DNA of 64,000 nucleotides from positions 49,002 through 113,001 of the forward strand of contig NZ_VXKE01000005.1 in the NCBI RefSeq assembly GCF_008693005.1. Direction: 5' to 3'. Below are positions 17,381-27,866 of this stretch, in pieces (the stretch's first letter is position 1; every line of letters starts with the position of its first letter). Position numbers and translations under genes: made by a program. A model generated the notes under the pieces. The model was not told where the DNA came from. It was given only the letters and a program-made list of their open reading frames with translations, and did no database searches. This stretch comes from Helicobacter canis (GTDB lineage Bacteria; Campylobacterota; Campylobacteria; Campylobacterales; Helicobacteraceae).

Positions 17381-18856
17381 TTATAAATTAGCTATCATCT
17401 TCTCATAAGCCGCTTTTGTGCCCGGGCGCACACTTGTCATAAGGCTTGCGATAATAATCACCAAAGAAGCAGCGATAAAGCCGGGGACAATTTCATAAAG
17501 GTTGATATATGCAGCAATGTAGTTTTGCCATACAATCACCACCACCGCGCCTGTGATCATTCCAGCAATCGCGCCTATACGCGTCATTCTGCTCCAAAAG
17601 AGTGAAAAAAGCATCACCGAGCCAAAGCTTGCCCCAAAGCCCGCCCACGCATAAGACACGATCTCTAAAATACTAGAATCCTTATCCGTAGAAATCAAAA
17701 ATGCGATAACTGCCACAAGTAGCACCCCAAATCTACCGATTTTCATCACCATTTGCGAGCTAGCATCTTGCTTAAAAATACGGCGATAAAAGTCCTCTGC
17801 CAAAGTGGAGCTAGAGACAAGGAGCTGTGAGCTAGCCGTGCTCATAATCGCGGCTAAAATTGCACTCAGCAAAATCCCAGCAATCCAAGGATTAAAGAGT
17901 AATTGACTCATCACAATAAAGATTTTTTCTGGATCTTGCAAGGAGAGATTAAATTTATGCACATAGGCAATACCCAAAACCCCAATCAAGCACGCCCCAA
18001 TGAGTGAAATCACCATCCAAGAAATCCCCACAAAAGTGGCAGTTGGAATATCTTTAGTCGAGCGGATAGACATAAAGCGCACTAAAATATGCGGCTGTCC
18101 AAAATACCCTAGCCCCCACGCAAGAGCTGAGATGATCGCAAGAGCAGATACGCCCTCTCCCATAGAAAGAGCTTTAGGCTTAATTTCTGCTACGATTTTT
18201 ACCGCCTCATCGTAGCCACCAAGCTCCCCTAGCATTACTACAGGCACGATGATTAGAGCCCCCATCATCAAAAGCCCTTGAATCATATCAGTCCAGCACA
18301 CCGCTTTGTAGCCTCCCAAAAATGTGTAGGCGACAATAATCAATGTGCCCGCAGTAAGCGCATAGGCATAATCAATCCCAAAAGTGCTTTCAAAAAGCTT
18401 TGCTCCACCTACAAGCCCAGCGGATACATAGAAAGTGAAAAATACCAAAATCACAATGGCGCAAACTATGCGCAAAATGTGCTTATCATCATCAAAACGC
18501 GTTTCAAAATAGTCAGGGATTGTAATGCTATCTGCTATGAGACTTGTGTAGATTCTAAGCCGTTTAGCCACGAAGCTCCAATTAAGCAGCGCGCCAATAC
18601 TAAGCCCTATGGCGATATAGCTCTCCACAAAGCCGCCCGCATACAAAGCTCCCGGCAGCCCCATCAAAAGCCAGCCACTCATATCACTAGCCCCAGCACT
18701 TAGGGCTGATACCACAGGTCCAAGCGATCGCCCACCTAGAAAATAGTCTTCTGTGGTGGTGTTTTTCCTATAAAAATAAAAGCCGATAAAAAGCATTAAC
18801 GCTGAATAGGCGATAAAAGTTATGGCGATTTCTGTGTTGATTTGCACGATTCCCAT
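17381..18856 (-). CDS. putP: sodium/proline symporter
   Basis: PutP imports L-proline with Na+ across the inner membrane. The 491-residue protein has the many-span layout of the sodium:solute symporter family. Family motifs include [20 protein letters not shown] near residue 35, [34 protein letters not shown] near residue 245 and [17 protein letters not shown], the Na+-site region near residue 340. AAGGAGACACAA precedes ATG 18856. It lies 10 bases downstream of putA on the same strand, so uptake and oxidation of proline are co-transcribed. Substrate assignment rests on similarity and this pairing. Confidence 0.95.
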   Translation of the reverse strand: MGIVQINTEIAITFIAYSALMLFIGFYFYRKNTTTEDYFLGGRSLGPVVSALSAGASDMSGWLLMGLPGALYAGGFVESYIAIGLSIGALLNWSFVAKRLRIYTSLIADSITIPDYFETRFDDDKHILRIVCAIVILVFFTFYVSAGLVGGAKLFESTFGIDYAYALTAGTLIIVAYTFLGGYKAVCWTDMIQGLLMMGALIIVPVVMLGELGGYDEAVKIVAEIKPKALSMGEGVSALAIISALAWGLGYFGQPHILVRFMSIRSTKDIPTATFVGISWMVISLIGACLIGVLGIAYVHKFNLSLQDPEKIFIVMSQLLFNPWIAGILLSAILAAIMSTASSQLLVSSSTLAEDFYRRIFKQDASSQMVMKIGRFGVLLVAVIAFLISTDKDSSILEIVSYAWAGFGASFGSVMLFSLFWSRMTRIGAIAGMITGAVVVIVWQNYIAAYINLYEIVPGFIAASLVIIIASLMTSVRPGTKAAYEKMIANL

Positions 18857-18866
18857 TTGTGTCTCC

Positions 18867-21800
18867 TTATGATAAAGTTGATGATTTCTTAGTGCTTAAC
18901 GCACGCACACCTAAATTCCCATAGCGATGATAGGAAATGCTTAAAGCTTTTTCATTGTAGTAGTATAAAAGCTCAAAACGCCCATTAAGCAAAGGCTTAT
19001 CACGGATAATGATTCTAGCTTGCTTGGCAGCGGCTTGATAGATGGGGATATTTTGCTCTGCTTTAGCGTGGTAGCGCACTCGCTCAAAAAGTGGGAGCTT
19101 GGCGATAAACTCATCGCTGCTTTCTGCTACAAAATCTGCGGCTAAGTCCGCCATTTGACAAACTTTTTGGGCTAAGGCGATAACCGCCCTAGAATCCTCG
19201 TTTTGCGCGTTTGTATCACAAGCCCTAGAATCCACTTTTTTCTCATAGCTTACCAGAGGACTTAAGCCTAGTGTATTGCACCCTATAATAACGCCTAAAA
19301 TATCTTGCAAGCTATCTTGCTCACACACCCTAAAGGCTAGGTTTTTAATCCGCGTGTAAGAAAAAAGATTATCTTCTCCACGGATATTGACATAATCTTT
19401 TGCCACGCTAAATTCGTGCTTATAGTGGTAGGCATAGGACTTTGCCATAAGGGCGGCATTTGCTAGGGCAGCTTGTGTGCTTTCATCACTTGCTTTGCTT
19501 AGTTTTTCTAATGCACTTGCTAAGGGGCTATCAAGTAAATTTGTATCAGTTTTTGCTTCTATATCCATAAATTGCGTGATGTAGTTATAGATTCCTACCT
19601 TTCTCCCAAAGCCTATGGCAGACTTTTTCACCCCGCCAAAGGGCTGCCTTAGCACGATAGCCCCAGTTGTGGGCTTGTTGATATAGATATTCCCTGCTTC
19701 AATGTGTGTGTGAAAATACTCCCACTCTCTTTCATCTAAGCTTTCAAATCCAGCTGTAAGCCCATATCCTGTGGCATTGACGATTGCGATGGCTTCTTGT
19801 AAATCTTTTGCCCTCATTACACTTAAAATTGGTGCGAAAAGCTCGTTTATATGCGTGAAAGCACCTTTTTTAACGCCATATTTTATGCCCGGAGTCATTA
19901 GATGTGGATTCTCATTGATAAATGTCGGCTTTAATGCCCACTCTTCCCCAGCTTCTAGCTCGTTGATAGCTTTTAAAAGCTTCTGGCTAGGTTTATCACA
20001 CAATGCCCCAAGTTTATTTTTTAGCACAAAGGGGCTACCCACTGCTAGAGATTGTGCCGCATCGACAAGAGCTTTTTTAAACTCCTTATCTTTATACACT
20101 TCATCTTCTAGCACAAGCAGAGAAGTCGCTGAGCATTTTTGCCCAGAATTTGAAAAGGCAGAGTGGATAATGTTTTTGACCGCGCTATCTCTATCGGCAA
20201 ATTTAGAGACTATGGTCGCATTTTTGCCCCCAGTTTCTGCACTTAAAAGTAGGGTAGGATTTGCTTGTAGCATTGCATAAGCAGTCTCTTCTCCTCCTGT
20301 GAGTATGGAAAATTTCACCGCTTCATCACGCAAAAGATGAGTAGATATATCACTGCCTTTTGCAGGGAGAAAGATTAAAGCATCTTTTGGAATCCCAGCG
20401 TCCCAGAAGCATTGGCAAAGCATAAAGCCAGTAAGAGTGGAGAGCGATGAGGGCTTATAGATGACGACATTACCCGCAGCCAAAGGGGCAGCTATAGTGC
20501 CAGCAGAAATGCCCACAGGGAAATTCCAAGGAGCTATGGTAACACCTATGCCTTTTGGCTTAAAGGTGGTATTTGGATTTTGCTTTTGTAGCGTTTCTAA
20601 AGAGTGTGGGTAAAACTCTATAAAATCAATCGCTTCGCTTACTTCAGGGTCGATTTCTAAAAAGGTTTTACCCGTTTCAAGTGCGGCAATCCCTATCAAA
20701 TCCCCCCTTCTCTCACGCATAAGCTTGGCGACTTTTGAGAGAGTTTGATAAATACTATCAAAGCTTGTTGTGGGGAAGTGTGAATTTTTCGCAATTTGTA
20801 GGGCTTGTTTAATCTGTGCTTCGCCCGCTAAATACGCCTTGCCTATGGGGCGATTTGTGATTTTTTCTTTGATTTCTAGGGCGTGTAAATTTGCTTGCGC
20901 AAAATCAAGCTCCCCAGCCACAGGATACACATCATAATTTGCTAAATTTTCATATTTCGCCTTGATATTTTGCGCCCATAGTCTATTTTGCGGCAGGATA
21001 AAATCTGTGTCGCTTTCATTGGTAAAAGTTTTTGTTTCATAGGAGCTAGCAGCTTTAGAAATTTGGCTTCTATCCTGCTTTCTATGTGTGGAATTATCAA
21101 GAGTTTTAATGCCCTCAAGCGCGTGTAAAAATAGCTCCTTTTGCTCCTGCCACTCTTTAGATCCGACTTTTAGATTGAAAAAATAGCGCATAAAATTATC
21201 TTCGCTTGTGTTTTCATCAAGACGGCGCACAAGATATGCAATGGCATTATTAAAATGCGCTGCATCACACACAGGCGCGTAAAGGATTAAATCGTGCATT
21301 TTAGATAGCTCATAAGAGCATTGCAAGCTCATACCTTCTAGCATTTCAAAGGTAAAGCTCTCACCTGCCCCAGCTTCGTTAATACGCGTGTAAGCATAAG
21401 CGATTTCAAAAATATTATGACTTGCAATACCGACATTGATATATTTGTAATTTTCATCTTCTAATACAAGATCTAGCATTTTATTATAATTGCTATCGGT
21501 GTCGATTTTACGCGAGAAAGTCGGCAGCTCCCAGCCTTTTTGACTAGCAATCGTTTCTTCACTCTCCATATTTGCGCCTTTTACAAAGCGGATTTTAATG
21601 GGCTGCATACCCTTTAAAACCCTTTCTTTTGAAAAGGCTAAAAGCTTTTTGAGATATTCATAAGAGTCAGGAATATAAGCCTGCAAGACAATGCCCGCTT
21701 TAATGTCAAATTTGCTCACACTCTCCATAAAGGCTGCCACGGTAAGCTCTAAATCCCTAAACTCCTCCATATCTAAATTGATAAATTTACGCACGCCTTG

Positions 21801-22436
21801 TCTTTTTTGCTCTTCTAAGGCTAGGGTGTAGAGCTTATCAAGTCTTTTGACAACTTCTTCTTTAGAGTAGTCAAAGTCAATGATATTGATTTGTGAAAAA
21901 ATCGTGGTAATTTTGATAGAAATATAAGTGATATAGCTTGATTTAAGGGCTTCTTCATATTTTTGCATACGATACTGGCTCTCCACTTCACCCAAAACTT
22001 CTTCACCGATGAGATTAACATTAAGCGTGATATTATGCTCCTTTTTGCGTTTGGCGATGTGTGGGGCCAAGGAGCTTTCGCTAGAATCTAAAACCATAGC
22101 CTTTGTATCATCTCTCAAATGCGAAACAAAAAATGGCACACTCAATTTTGGAGCAAGCCTGCCAAAGTTTAAAAAGCTAAAAAGCAAAAACTTCTCAAAA
22201 GGAGAGAAAAAGTCTGCTATGCCGAATTTATTAAGCGTATGCCCTATAAGCTCAAAACTCGCTTTTTTATCCTTACAGCGGAAAGAGCGGTCAAGTAGCT
22301 CTATAAGCATTACCTTATTGCTAGGCTTATTAAGAAGCTTTTGCATTTTCGCGTGGAATTGTCTCTCACTAGCGGAGAGATTGCTTTGTATTTGGGATTG
22401 CAGTTTTTCTGCTAGAGATAAGGATTGCTGTATCAT
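18867..22436 (-). CDS. putA: bifunctional proline dehydrogenase / P5C dehydrogenase
   Basis: PutA oxidises proline to glutamate in two steps, feeding electrons to the quinone pool and NAD. The 1189-residue product has a proline dehydrogenase barrel (about residues 90-470, with [14 protein letters not shown] and [16 protein letters not shown]) and an aldehyde dehydrogenase domain (about 520-980). The catalytic Glu lies in [15 protein letters not shown] and the catalytic Cys in [10 protein letters not shown]. The extra 200-residue C-terminal part is less clear. No ribbon-helix-helix DNA-binding start like that of E. coli PutA is seen. ATG 22436 is preferred over an adjoining GTG at 22439; AAGG lies seven bases upstream. 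The glutamate formed can enter the gdhA reaction. Confidence 0.96.
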   Translation of the reverse strand: MIQQSLSLAEKLQSQIQSNLSASERQFHAKMQKLLNKPSNKVMLIELLDRSFRCKDKKASFELIGHTLNKFGIADFFSPFEKFLLFSFLNFGRLAPKLSVPFFVSHLRDDTKAMVLDSSESSLAPHIAKRKKEHNITLNVNLIGEEVLGEVESQYRMQKYEEALKSSYITYISIKITTIFSQINIIDFDYSKEEVVKRLDKLYTLALEEQKRQGVRKFINLDMEEFRDLELTVAAFMESVSKFDIKAGIVLQAYIPDSYEYLKKLLAFSKERVLKGMQPIKIRFVKGANMESEETIASQKGWELPTFSRKIDTDSNYNKMLDLVLEDENYKYINVGIASHNIFEIAYAYTRINEAGAGESFTFEMLEGMSLQCSYELSKMHDLILYAPVCDAAHFNNAIAYLVRRLDENTSEDNFMRYFFNLKVGSKEWQEQKELFLHALEGIKTLDNSTHRKQDRSQISKAASSYETKTFTNESDTDFILPQNRLWAQNIKAKYENLANYDVYPVAGELDFAQANLHALEIKEKITNRPIGKAYLAGEAQIKQALQIAKNSHFPTTSFDSIYQTLSKVAKLMRERRGDLIGIAALETGKTFLEIDPEVSEAIDFIEFYPHSLETLQKQNPNTTFKPKGIGVTIAPWNFPVGISAGTIAAPLAAGNVVIYKPSSLSTLTGFMLCQCFWDAGIPKDALIFLPAKGSDISTHLLRDEAVKFSILTGGEETAYAMLQANPTLLLSAETGGKNATIVSKFADRDSAVKNIIHSAFSNSGQKCSATSLLVLEDEVYKDKEFKKALVDAAQSLAVGSPFVLKNKLGALCDKPSQKLLKAINELEAGEEWALKPTFINENPHLMTPGIKYGVKKGAFTHINELFAPILSVMRAKDLQEAIAIVNATGYGLTAGFESLDEREWEYFHTHIEAGNIYINKPTTGAIVLRQPFGGVKKSAIGFGRKVGIYNYITQFMDIEAKTDTNLLDSPLASALEKLSKASDESTQAALANAALMAKSYAYHYKHEFSVAKDYVNIRGEDNLFSYTRIKNLAFRVCEQDSLQDILGVIIGCNTLGLSPLVSYEKKVDSRACDTNAQNEDSRAVIALAQKVCQMADLAADFVAESSDEFIAKLPLFERVRYHAKAEQNIPIYQAAAKQARIIIRDKPLLNGRFELLYYYNEKALSISYHRYGNLGVRALSTKKSSTLS

Positions 22437-22490
22437 CACATAGCCTTAAAAATGGATTCTAGCTACTCCGCCACAAGGGCAGGATAGCAC

Positions 22491-24155
22491 TTAATGAGCT
22501 ACCGCTTCACTCGCACCGACACCGCTTTGAGCGCGGAAGTCTTGTGCTTCAAAGCCACTTCTATCAATCTGCGCGCGCTTAGAATTATCAAGCTTAGAGA
22601 TAATAAAAATTGCTATAAAAGTCAAAGGCATTGTAAAAATCGCTGGGTGATTATAAGGGAAAATCGCAGACTCAAAGCCAAAGCTTGTTACCCAAATGCT
22701 AGGACTTAAAACAACAAGTGTTAGCACCACGATAAGCCCTATAAGCCCACCCCAAAACGCACCTTTAGTTGTGAGATTCTTCCAATAAATTGAAAGCAGC
22801 AATATAGGGAAATTCACACTCGCAGCAATCGCAAACGCAAGTCCCACCATAAAGGCGATATTTTGCTTTTCAAACAAGAATCCTAACGCGATAGCTAAAA
22901 CCCCTAAAAATATAGTCGCACCTTTTGTTACTCTCATCTCTAATTTAGGGTCGCATTTGCCATCTTTGCAGACATTTACAAACAAGTCGTGGCTAATAGC
23001 CCCAGCCCCAGAAATTGCAAGCCCAGAGACAACAGCCAAAATCGTAGCAAACGCCACTGCAGAGATAAATCCTAAAAAGACATTGCCCCCTAGCACTTCT
23101 GCCAAGCTAATTGCCACCATATTTGCCACACCACTATATGAGCCATCGGGATTTGTAAATTCAGGATTCCCATACAACAGCGCGATAGCCCCAAAGCCTA
23201 TGATGAAGGTAAGGATATAAAAATACCCAATAAGCCCTGTGGCATAAAACACGGATTTTCTAGCTTCCTTAGCATCTTTCACCGTGAAAAAACGCATTAA
23301 AATATGTGGCAATCCTGCTGTCCCAAACATCAAGGCAAGTCCAAGCGAAACCGCAGAAATCGTATCTGGCAAAAATGTCCCCGGAGCCATAATCGCTTCA
23401 CCTTTTGGGTGATGAGAAATCGCTTGAGAAAAATAGTAAGTAAGGTCAAACTTTGTCAAATACAGCACCATAATCGCCATAAAGCTTGTCCCAGCCAAAA
23501 GTAAAATCGCCTTAATGATTTGCACCCAAGTTGTAGCGTGCATACCACCAAAAACAACATAACAAATCATCAAGATTCCCACAAGGACAACAGCCACACC
23601 ATAAGGCAGCCCAAAAAGCACCTGTATAAGCTGCCCTGCTCCAACCATTTGCGCGATAAGATAGAAGACAATCACACTTAGCGCAGAAACTGCAGAAATA
23701 ACGCGGATAGGCTTTGCTTGAAGGCGATATGCTGTAATATCAGCAAAGGTAAATTTCCCAAGATTGCGGAACTTTTCAGCGATTAAAAAGAGAATAATGG
23801 GCCACCCCACCAAAAAGCCAATGGAGTAAATAAGCCCGTCAAATCCATTCATAAAAACTAACGCGGTGATACCTAGGAAGCTTGCCGCACTCATATAATC
23901 CCCGGCAATAGCTATGCCATTTTGCGCTCCTGTGATATTGCCACCAGCTGTGTAGAATCCACTTGCAGACTGGCTCTTTTTATTAGACAAGTAGGTGATA
24001 AACAATGTCGCTAGCACAAAAGCCAGAAACATACCAATAGCAATTGGATTTACATCAGACTTCGCTCCGCCTGTATTGATAGCATCAGCACAAAGCGTAG
24101 ATGCGCCAAATACACTTGCAATAAATACCAAACCAACTTTTTGTAGCATTTTCAT
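22491..24155 (-). CDS. actP: ActP-like cation/organic-acid symporter
   Basis: This sodium:solute symporter is related to E. coli ActP, which imports acetate and other short monocarboxylates. The 554-residue protein starts with a signal-like span, then has about 13 spans. It contains [20 protein letters not shown] and [17 protein letters not shown] near residue 80, [18 protein letters not shown] near residue 280 and [24 protein letters not shown] precedes ATG 24155. Its start overlaps the stop of the DUF485 gene by four bases (ATGA), the usual coupling for this pair. The true substrate could be acetate, pyruvate, lactate or another carboxylate. Confidence 0.85.
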   Translation of the reverse strand: MKMLQKVGLVFIASVFGASTLCADAINTGGAKSDVNPIAIGMFLAFVLATLFITYLSNKKSQSASGFYTAGGNITGAQNGIAIAGDYMSAASFLGITALVFMNGFDGLIYSIGFLVGWPIILFLIAEKFRNLGKFTFADITAYRLQAKPIRVISAVSALSVIVFYLIAQMVGAGQLIQVLFGLPYGVAVVLVGILMICYVVFGGMHATTWVQIIKAILLLAGTSFMAIMVLYLTKFDLTYYFSQAISHHPKGEAIMAPGTFLPDTISAVSLGLALMFGTAGLPHILMRFFTVKDAKEARKSVFYATGLIGYFYILTFIIGFGAIALLYGNPEFTNPDGSYSGVANMVAISLAEVLGGNVFLGFISAVAFATILAVVSGLAISGAGAISHDLFVNVCKDGKCDPKLEMRVTKGATIFLGVLAIALGFLFEKQNIAFMVGLAFAIAASVNFPILLLSIYWKNLTTKGAFWGGLIGLIVVLTLVVLSPSIWVTSFGFESAIFPYNHPAIFTMPLTFIAIFIISKLDNSKRAQIDRSGFEAQDFRAQSGVGASEAVAH

Positions 24156-24520
24156 TGTGCTCCTCCTTGGTCTCTATAGTCAATTTCACCTTGCTTGAGC
24201 GCATCAATCACATTAGATTCTTGCAACTGCTCAAGGATATTTGCCTGATCCCGATCAAAATATGTATTTGCCAAGAATGTATAAATTCCGGTAGCAACGA
24301 TACTTAAGACGATGATAAAAAGTCCGCCAATGATCCCAAGCGTAACGGAGCTAGGACCCAAGCGGTAGCCCAGCACATCTGGGAACAGCCCCACACTAAG
24401 CACAAAAATGTAGTAGCACACCAGCACTACAAGTGAAAGAACTAGTGAAATTTTGTTCCTAAAGCTGACAAACTGCCGAAACTTCGATAAGGCTCTTTGC
24501 TGATTTTCTGTAAGCTTCAT
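24152..24520 (-). CDS. DUF485 domain membrane protein, partner of the symporter
   Basis: This 122-residue inner-membrane protein belongs to the DUF485 (YjcH-like) family, which is nearly always encoded immediately upstream of an ActP-type symporter. Two hydrophobic spans are visible ([20 protein letters not shown] and a second around [20 protein letters not shown]), with a family-like ANTYFDRDQ after the second. ATG 24520 is chosen because GGAG lies six bases upstream; the adjoining GTG at 24523 would be too close. Its biochemical role is unknown and is inferred only from linkage. Confidence 0.85.
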   Translation of the reverse strand: MKLTENQQRALSKFRQFVSFRNKISLVLSLVVLVCYYIFVLSVGLFPDVLGYRLGPSSVTLGIIGGLFIIVLSIVATGIYTFLANTYFDRDQANILEQLQESNVIDALKQGEIDYRDQGGAQ

Positions 24521-24790
24521 CACGCTCTCCTTTGTGTAAAAATTTCCTGTTACTATCCATAAGAATACTAAAAAGTAACATACAACTCGATACTACAATA
24601 AATTATTTCTAACAAAATGCTATGCAGGACAAATATCCCTAATAATTGTAAAATAGTAACACTGATAAAAATAAATGTGTAGAATTACCACTTATAGAAT
24701 ACCGCACGAGCTTGCACAGCTAGCGCCAGTAGGCGGTCGTGCTAGTTTAGATTCTAGCTAGGGTATTGGACTTTTAAGTTAGCAGCAGTC

Positions 24791-25243
24791 TTAAAGCATA
24801 TCTAGCACGGCTTGCGCGTGCCCCTTAGCCTTGACATTATAGAGCGCGTGCAAAATCTTGCCATTTTGGATAATAAAAGTTGAGCGGATAATCCCCATCA
24901 CTTCCTTACCATACATCATCTTTTTCCCATAGGCACCATAGGCACTTGCCACTGCTTTATCCTTGTCGCTTAGAAGGATATGCTTTAAATCCTGCTTGGC
25001 AATGAAGCCCTGGTGGCACTTAGGAGAATCTGGGCTAATGCCTATCACAAGCGCATTTTTAGCGAAAAATTGCGGCAGTAGCTGGCTAAAATCCTGCGCC
25101 TCTATCGTGCAGCCGGGCGTGTTATCCTTAGGATAGAAGTAAAGGATAATGGTCTTTTGTGGAAAGTCTTTAAGAGAAATCTCCACGCCTTGGGCATTGG
25201 GAAGGCAAAAATCTGGAGCTACATCATTTGCTTGAAGCTGCAT
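24791..25243 (-). CDS. bcp: Bcp-type peroxiredoxin (thiol peroxidase)
   Basis: Bcp reduces hydrogen peroxide and organic hydroperoxides in the cytoplasm using thiol donors. The 150-residue protein has FYPKDNTPGCTIEAQDF, with the peroxidatic Cys at residue 45 preceded by the conserved Thr-Pro. The resolving Cys found five residues later in E. coli-type Bcp is absent (the sequence is AQDF), so this enzyme may work as a 1-Cys form or use a distant Cys in KCHQGF. The C-terminal half carries the family's IRSTFIIQNGKI. AGGATCTCC precedes ATG 25243. It is the last gene before a 270-base gap. Confidence 0.95.
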   Translation of the reverse strand: MQLQANDVAPDFCLPNAQGVEISLKDFPQKTIILYFYPKDNTPGCTIEAQDFSQLLPQFFAKNALVIGISPDSPKCHQGFIAKQDLKHILLSDKDKAVASAYGAYGKKMMYGKEVMGIIRSTFIIQNGKILHALYNVKAKGHAQAVLDML

Positions 25244-25282
25244 TGGAGATCCTTATTGTTGGATAAAAAATTGTAATAAACC

Positions 25283-25750
25283 TTAGCTTAAAATATCAAC
25301 TTCTTGCGCACCATTATAGAGCGCGATATAGCGTGTGATAAACTGATCTCTAGCATTGAAGTAGGGGTTTTTCCGTGGATTTAAGTGTGGCTTTAGATTC
25401 TGCGCGCTGGAATCTTGCGCATAAGATTCTGTGAAAACATACAATGCCTGAGCAGCAGCCATCTTCTCTACCTCGCTCATACCCTCACTCGCACGCAAAA
25501 ACACCTGATACTCTTTATCGCTCATTTTTTCTAAAATCTCCAGCCCAAATGTCTCTCTAGCACGGGGAGTAGATTGCTGGGTGGATTCTGGTGCCTTACT
25601 TGAGTCTTTGGGATTTTGCGCAGCTTTTACAGGGGCTTTAGCTTGTATATCCTGCGTGGCGTCTTTTTCACTAGAAGAGCTATCCAAATCCCTTGTAGTG
25701 TGCAAAAGAGATGACAGAGAAGTAGCAGAAAGTCCATAATCAATACGCAC
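25283..25750 (-). CDS. hypothetical protein
   Basis: The 155-residue product is not recognised. The N-terminal half is rich in Ser, Asp, Lys and Thr and looks disordered. The C-terminal half appears helical, with FGLEILEKMSDKEYQVFLRA and SEVEKMAAAQALYVFTESYA. It has no signal peptide or membrane span. It lies 39 bases upstream of bcp on the same strand and may be co-transcribed. The disordered N-terminus plus helical C-terminus resembles small flagellar or cytoplasmic adaptor proteins, but no function is claimed. Confidence 0.6.
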   Translation of the reverse strand: MRIDYGLSATSLSSLLHTTRDLDSSSSEKDATQDIQAKAPVKAAQNPKDSSKAPESTQQSTPRARETFGLEILEKMSDKEYQVFLRASEGMSEVEKMAAAQALYVFTESYAQDSSAQNLKPHLNPRKNPYFNARDQFITRYIALYNGAQEVDILS

Positions 25751-25838
25751 GCTTTAACTCCAAACAGCCTATAACAATGCACAACACCCAAGCAAAAATC
25801 AATCCAAACTAACCCCCCGCTTCACTAATCCATACAAG

Positions 25839-26363
25839 TCATACAGGGGGCAAAATATAAAGCGGCTCGCAAGGCAGGCAGAATCGCTCCTTTGGCAATA
25901 TGCTAGGAGCGTGGAATGCCAAGCGTGGTGGCGGGCTCTCGCATAAAGTGTGCGTGATATGCGCTTTCGCGCTTGCTAGATTGCTAGCGTAGGTGTTTGG
26001 GGCTTTTTCATAGGGGATTTGGTCGCAGTTTTGCAGTGTGAAATACTTCTTTCCAAAAGCTGGGATATGAGAATCTAAACAAAGTGAAAAGCTATCTGTA
26101 GCATAAAGTGGAATTGAGCCCGCAATCGCCCAGCTATGCAAAAAAGTATGTGTGAGTTTCAGTGCGCTAAGATTGCCCGGACCGCTAGCATAGTAAATGC
26201 CGCTCACACGCATGCTAGATTCTCGCAGGCGCTGATACATTAGTGGCAGGGCAGTTGAGGGCTTCTCATCAATGCTAAAGGATTCTAGCAGCCTATCATC
26301 ATCATAGAGTGCGTAATGCAATGGGGCATTGATACATAGGACTAGGAGATTGCAGGCGTGCAT
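25839..26363 (-). CDS. tsaB: TsaB-like tRNA threonylcarbamoyladenosine biosynthesis protein
   Basis: TsaB is the inactive paralogue of TsaD that forms the heterodimer needed for t6A37 modification of ANN-decoding tRNAs. The 174-residue product is short for the family (around 230) and divergent. It keeps the ASKHA-like start (LLVLCINAPLHYALYDDD) and the diagnostic YYASGPGNLSALKLTHTFLH, equivalent to the GPGSFTGLR motif of other TsaB proteins. Its ATG overlaps the lpxC stop by one base (TAATG). The partner TsaD is encoded at 56951 in this window. The assignment is by motif; the rest is weakly conserved. Confidence 0.75.
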   Translation of the reverse strand: MHACNLLVLCINAPLHYALYDDDRLLESFSIDEKPSTALPLMYQRLRESSMRVSGIYYASGPGNLSALKLTHTFLHSWAIAGSIPLYATDSFSLCLDSHIPAFGKKYFTLQNCDQIPYEKAPNTYASNLASAKAHITHTLCESPPPRLAFHAPSILPKERFCLPCEPLYILPPV

Positions 26364-27256
26364 TAACTAATTGCCACAGCCTTTTCAAACTCTAGCACCT
26401 TTTGACTCTCACTCGCTGTAACGACCTCGTATGCCCCCTCTTCGTGCAAAAGCTTTTGCGTGAGCAAGGAGTTTAGCTTATGGCTGCCAGCAAAGGAGAT
26501 ATAGCTCCCTAGCAAAGGTATGCCTAAAATCGCCATATCGCCAATAGCATCTAGAATCTTATGCCGCACAAACTCCTCTGGATAGCGCAAGCCCTCTTTA
26601 TTCATAATGCCTGATTCATCAAGCACGATACAATTATTAAGATTCCCGCCTTTAGCTAGCCCAATAGAGCGCAAGTAATTCACTTCTTGCAGAAATCCAA
26701 ATGTCCTAGCTTTGGCAATTTCATCGATATAAGCAGTCTTAGAAAAGGTAAATGTATAGTGCTGCTCTTTGATAGCAGGGTGTGCAAAATCTATGGAGAA
26801 GTCAAAAATTGTCTTGTGGCTTGGCTCTAGGCGCACAAACTTTTCACCATCGCGCACTTCTATGGGCTTTTTTATCTCTATAAGTTTGCGTGGCTCATCA
26901 AACTCCACAATGCCCGCTTCATCAAGCAGCAGACAATGCGCTATGGAGCTGCCGTCCATTATGGGGACTTCTTCGTTGTTTATGCTGATTTTTAGATTAT
27001 CAATCCCATAGGCATACACTGCAGACATCAAATGCTCTATTGTAGAGACTTTTGCCTCGCCTTTGCCAATGACCGTTGCCATTGTGGTATCAATAATGGA
27101 TTCTGGCACAAGCGGGATACTCACGCCTAAATCACTGCGGTAAAACACAATCCCACTATTTGCCTCTAAAGGCTCTAAAACAAGCGTAACAGGCACGCCC
27201 TTATGCAAGCCTATGCCCGTTAGCTCGACTCTTTTTTTAATCGTCCTTTGCTTCAT
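26363..27256 (-). CDS. lpxC: UDP-3-O-acyl-N-acetylglucosamine deacetylase
   Basis: LpxC catalyses the first committed step of lipid A synthesis, a zinc-dependent deacetylation in the cytoplasm. The 297-residue length is typical. The zinc ligands lie in [14 protein letters not shown] (His near 79) and in [17 protein letters not shown] (His and Asp near 235-240). The catalytic acid Glu-Asp region MDGSSI and the later GSHKLNSLL are also present. AGGGGG lies before ATG 27256. Neighbours minC upstream and tsaB downstream run the same way, with 22-base and one-base-overlap spacing. Confidence 0.97.
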   Translation of the reverse strand: MKQRTIKKRVELTGIGLHKGVPVTLVLEPLEANSGIVFYRSDLGVSIPLVPESIIDTTMATVIGKGEAKVSTIEHLMSAVYAYGIDNLKISINNEEVPIMDGSSIAHCLLLDEAGIVEFDEPRKLIEIKKPIEVRDGEKFVRLEPSHKTIFDFSIDFAHPAIKEQHYTFTFSKTAYIDEIAKARTFGFLQEVNYLRSIGLAKGGNLNNCIVLDESGIMNKEGLRYPEEFVRHKILDAIGDMAILGIPLLGSYISFAGSHKLNSLLTQKLLHEEGAYEVVTASESQKVLEFEKAVAIS

Positions 27257-27278
27257 AGAATCCCCCTACACAACTTTC

Positions 27279-27866
27279 CTATATAATCTCTTGGACCGCT
27301 ATTGTATCGCTATTTTTGATAATGATTTTTAAATGATTGCTGGCATTGATTTTAGCGACAATAGGCTCTGGCAAGATAGAATCGCAAAAGACAATATGCC
27401 CGGAAGTGAGATTGCGCAAGATGAAAAACTCCCCATCTACGCGCAGCACCCCAGCACAATCCCCAAAGACAACAAGACTATGCTTAGCATAAATATGCGC
27501 TCCGTGCGCTATATCACCTAAAATCACAGCATTATCTTCTAGCGTGATCTCCTCCCCACTGCGCACCTTATGGATAAGTGTGCAAGCTTGCTTACTTGGC
27601 TGCTGGGCGGCTTGTCTCTCCTGCTTGCCTAGTATAGAATCTAGGGCTTGTATAGATTCTAGCTTGGGCTTGCTGGGCAGAGTGCCAATAGTGTATAAAA
27701 GTCCAAAAGAGCAGCACAACTCCTGCAAGTCTGCATCAATGGGCGTGGGAAAGTGCAGGATAAAGCTCCGCAGTAAAATGGCGTTTTTCTCAATAAAGCT
27801 GCGCCATTCCGTGCTACCCCCACTCTCAAAGCTTAGGATTTGTGCGCGATGTTGCCGCGTTTTCAT
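27279..27866 (-). CDS. minC: septum site-determining protein MinC
   Basis: MinC inhibits FtsZ polymerisation away from midcell and is positioned by MinD. The 195-residue protein has a divergent N-terminal FtsZ-binding domain and a C-terminal beta-helix domain with DNAVILGDIAHGAHIYAKHS, VVFGDCAGVLRVDGEFFI and GHIVFCDS, matching the glycine-rich MinC C-domain. It follows the M23 peptidase gene directly and precedes lpxC by 22 bases. minD and minE are not nearby in this window. I recall the same lpxC-minC-peptidase order in H. pylori. Confidence 0.9.
   Translation of the reverse strand: MKTRQHRAQILSFESGGSTEWRSFIEKNAILLRSFILHFPTPIDADLQELCCSFGLLYTIGTLPSKPKLESIQALDSILGKQERQAAQQPSKQACTLIHKVRSGEEITLEDNAVILGDIAHGAHIYAKHSLVVFGDCAGVLRVDGEFFILRNLTSGHIVFCDSILPEPIVAKINASNHLKIIIKNSDTIAVQEII

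Noticed and set aside
24521..24790. Possible small RNA or element in the gap between bcp and the DUF485 gene
   Set aside because: A weak hairpin (GCACGA/TCGTGC with inner CGCC/GGCG) is present near 24703-24742, but no promoter-terminator pair or known RNA family was recognised.
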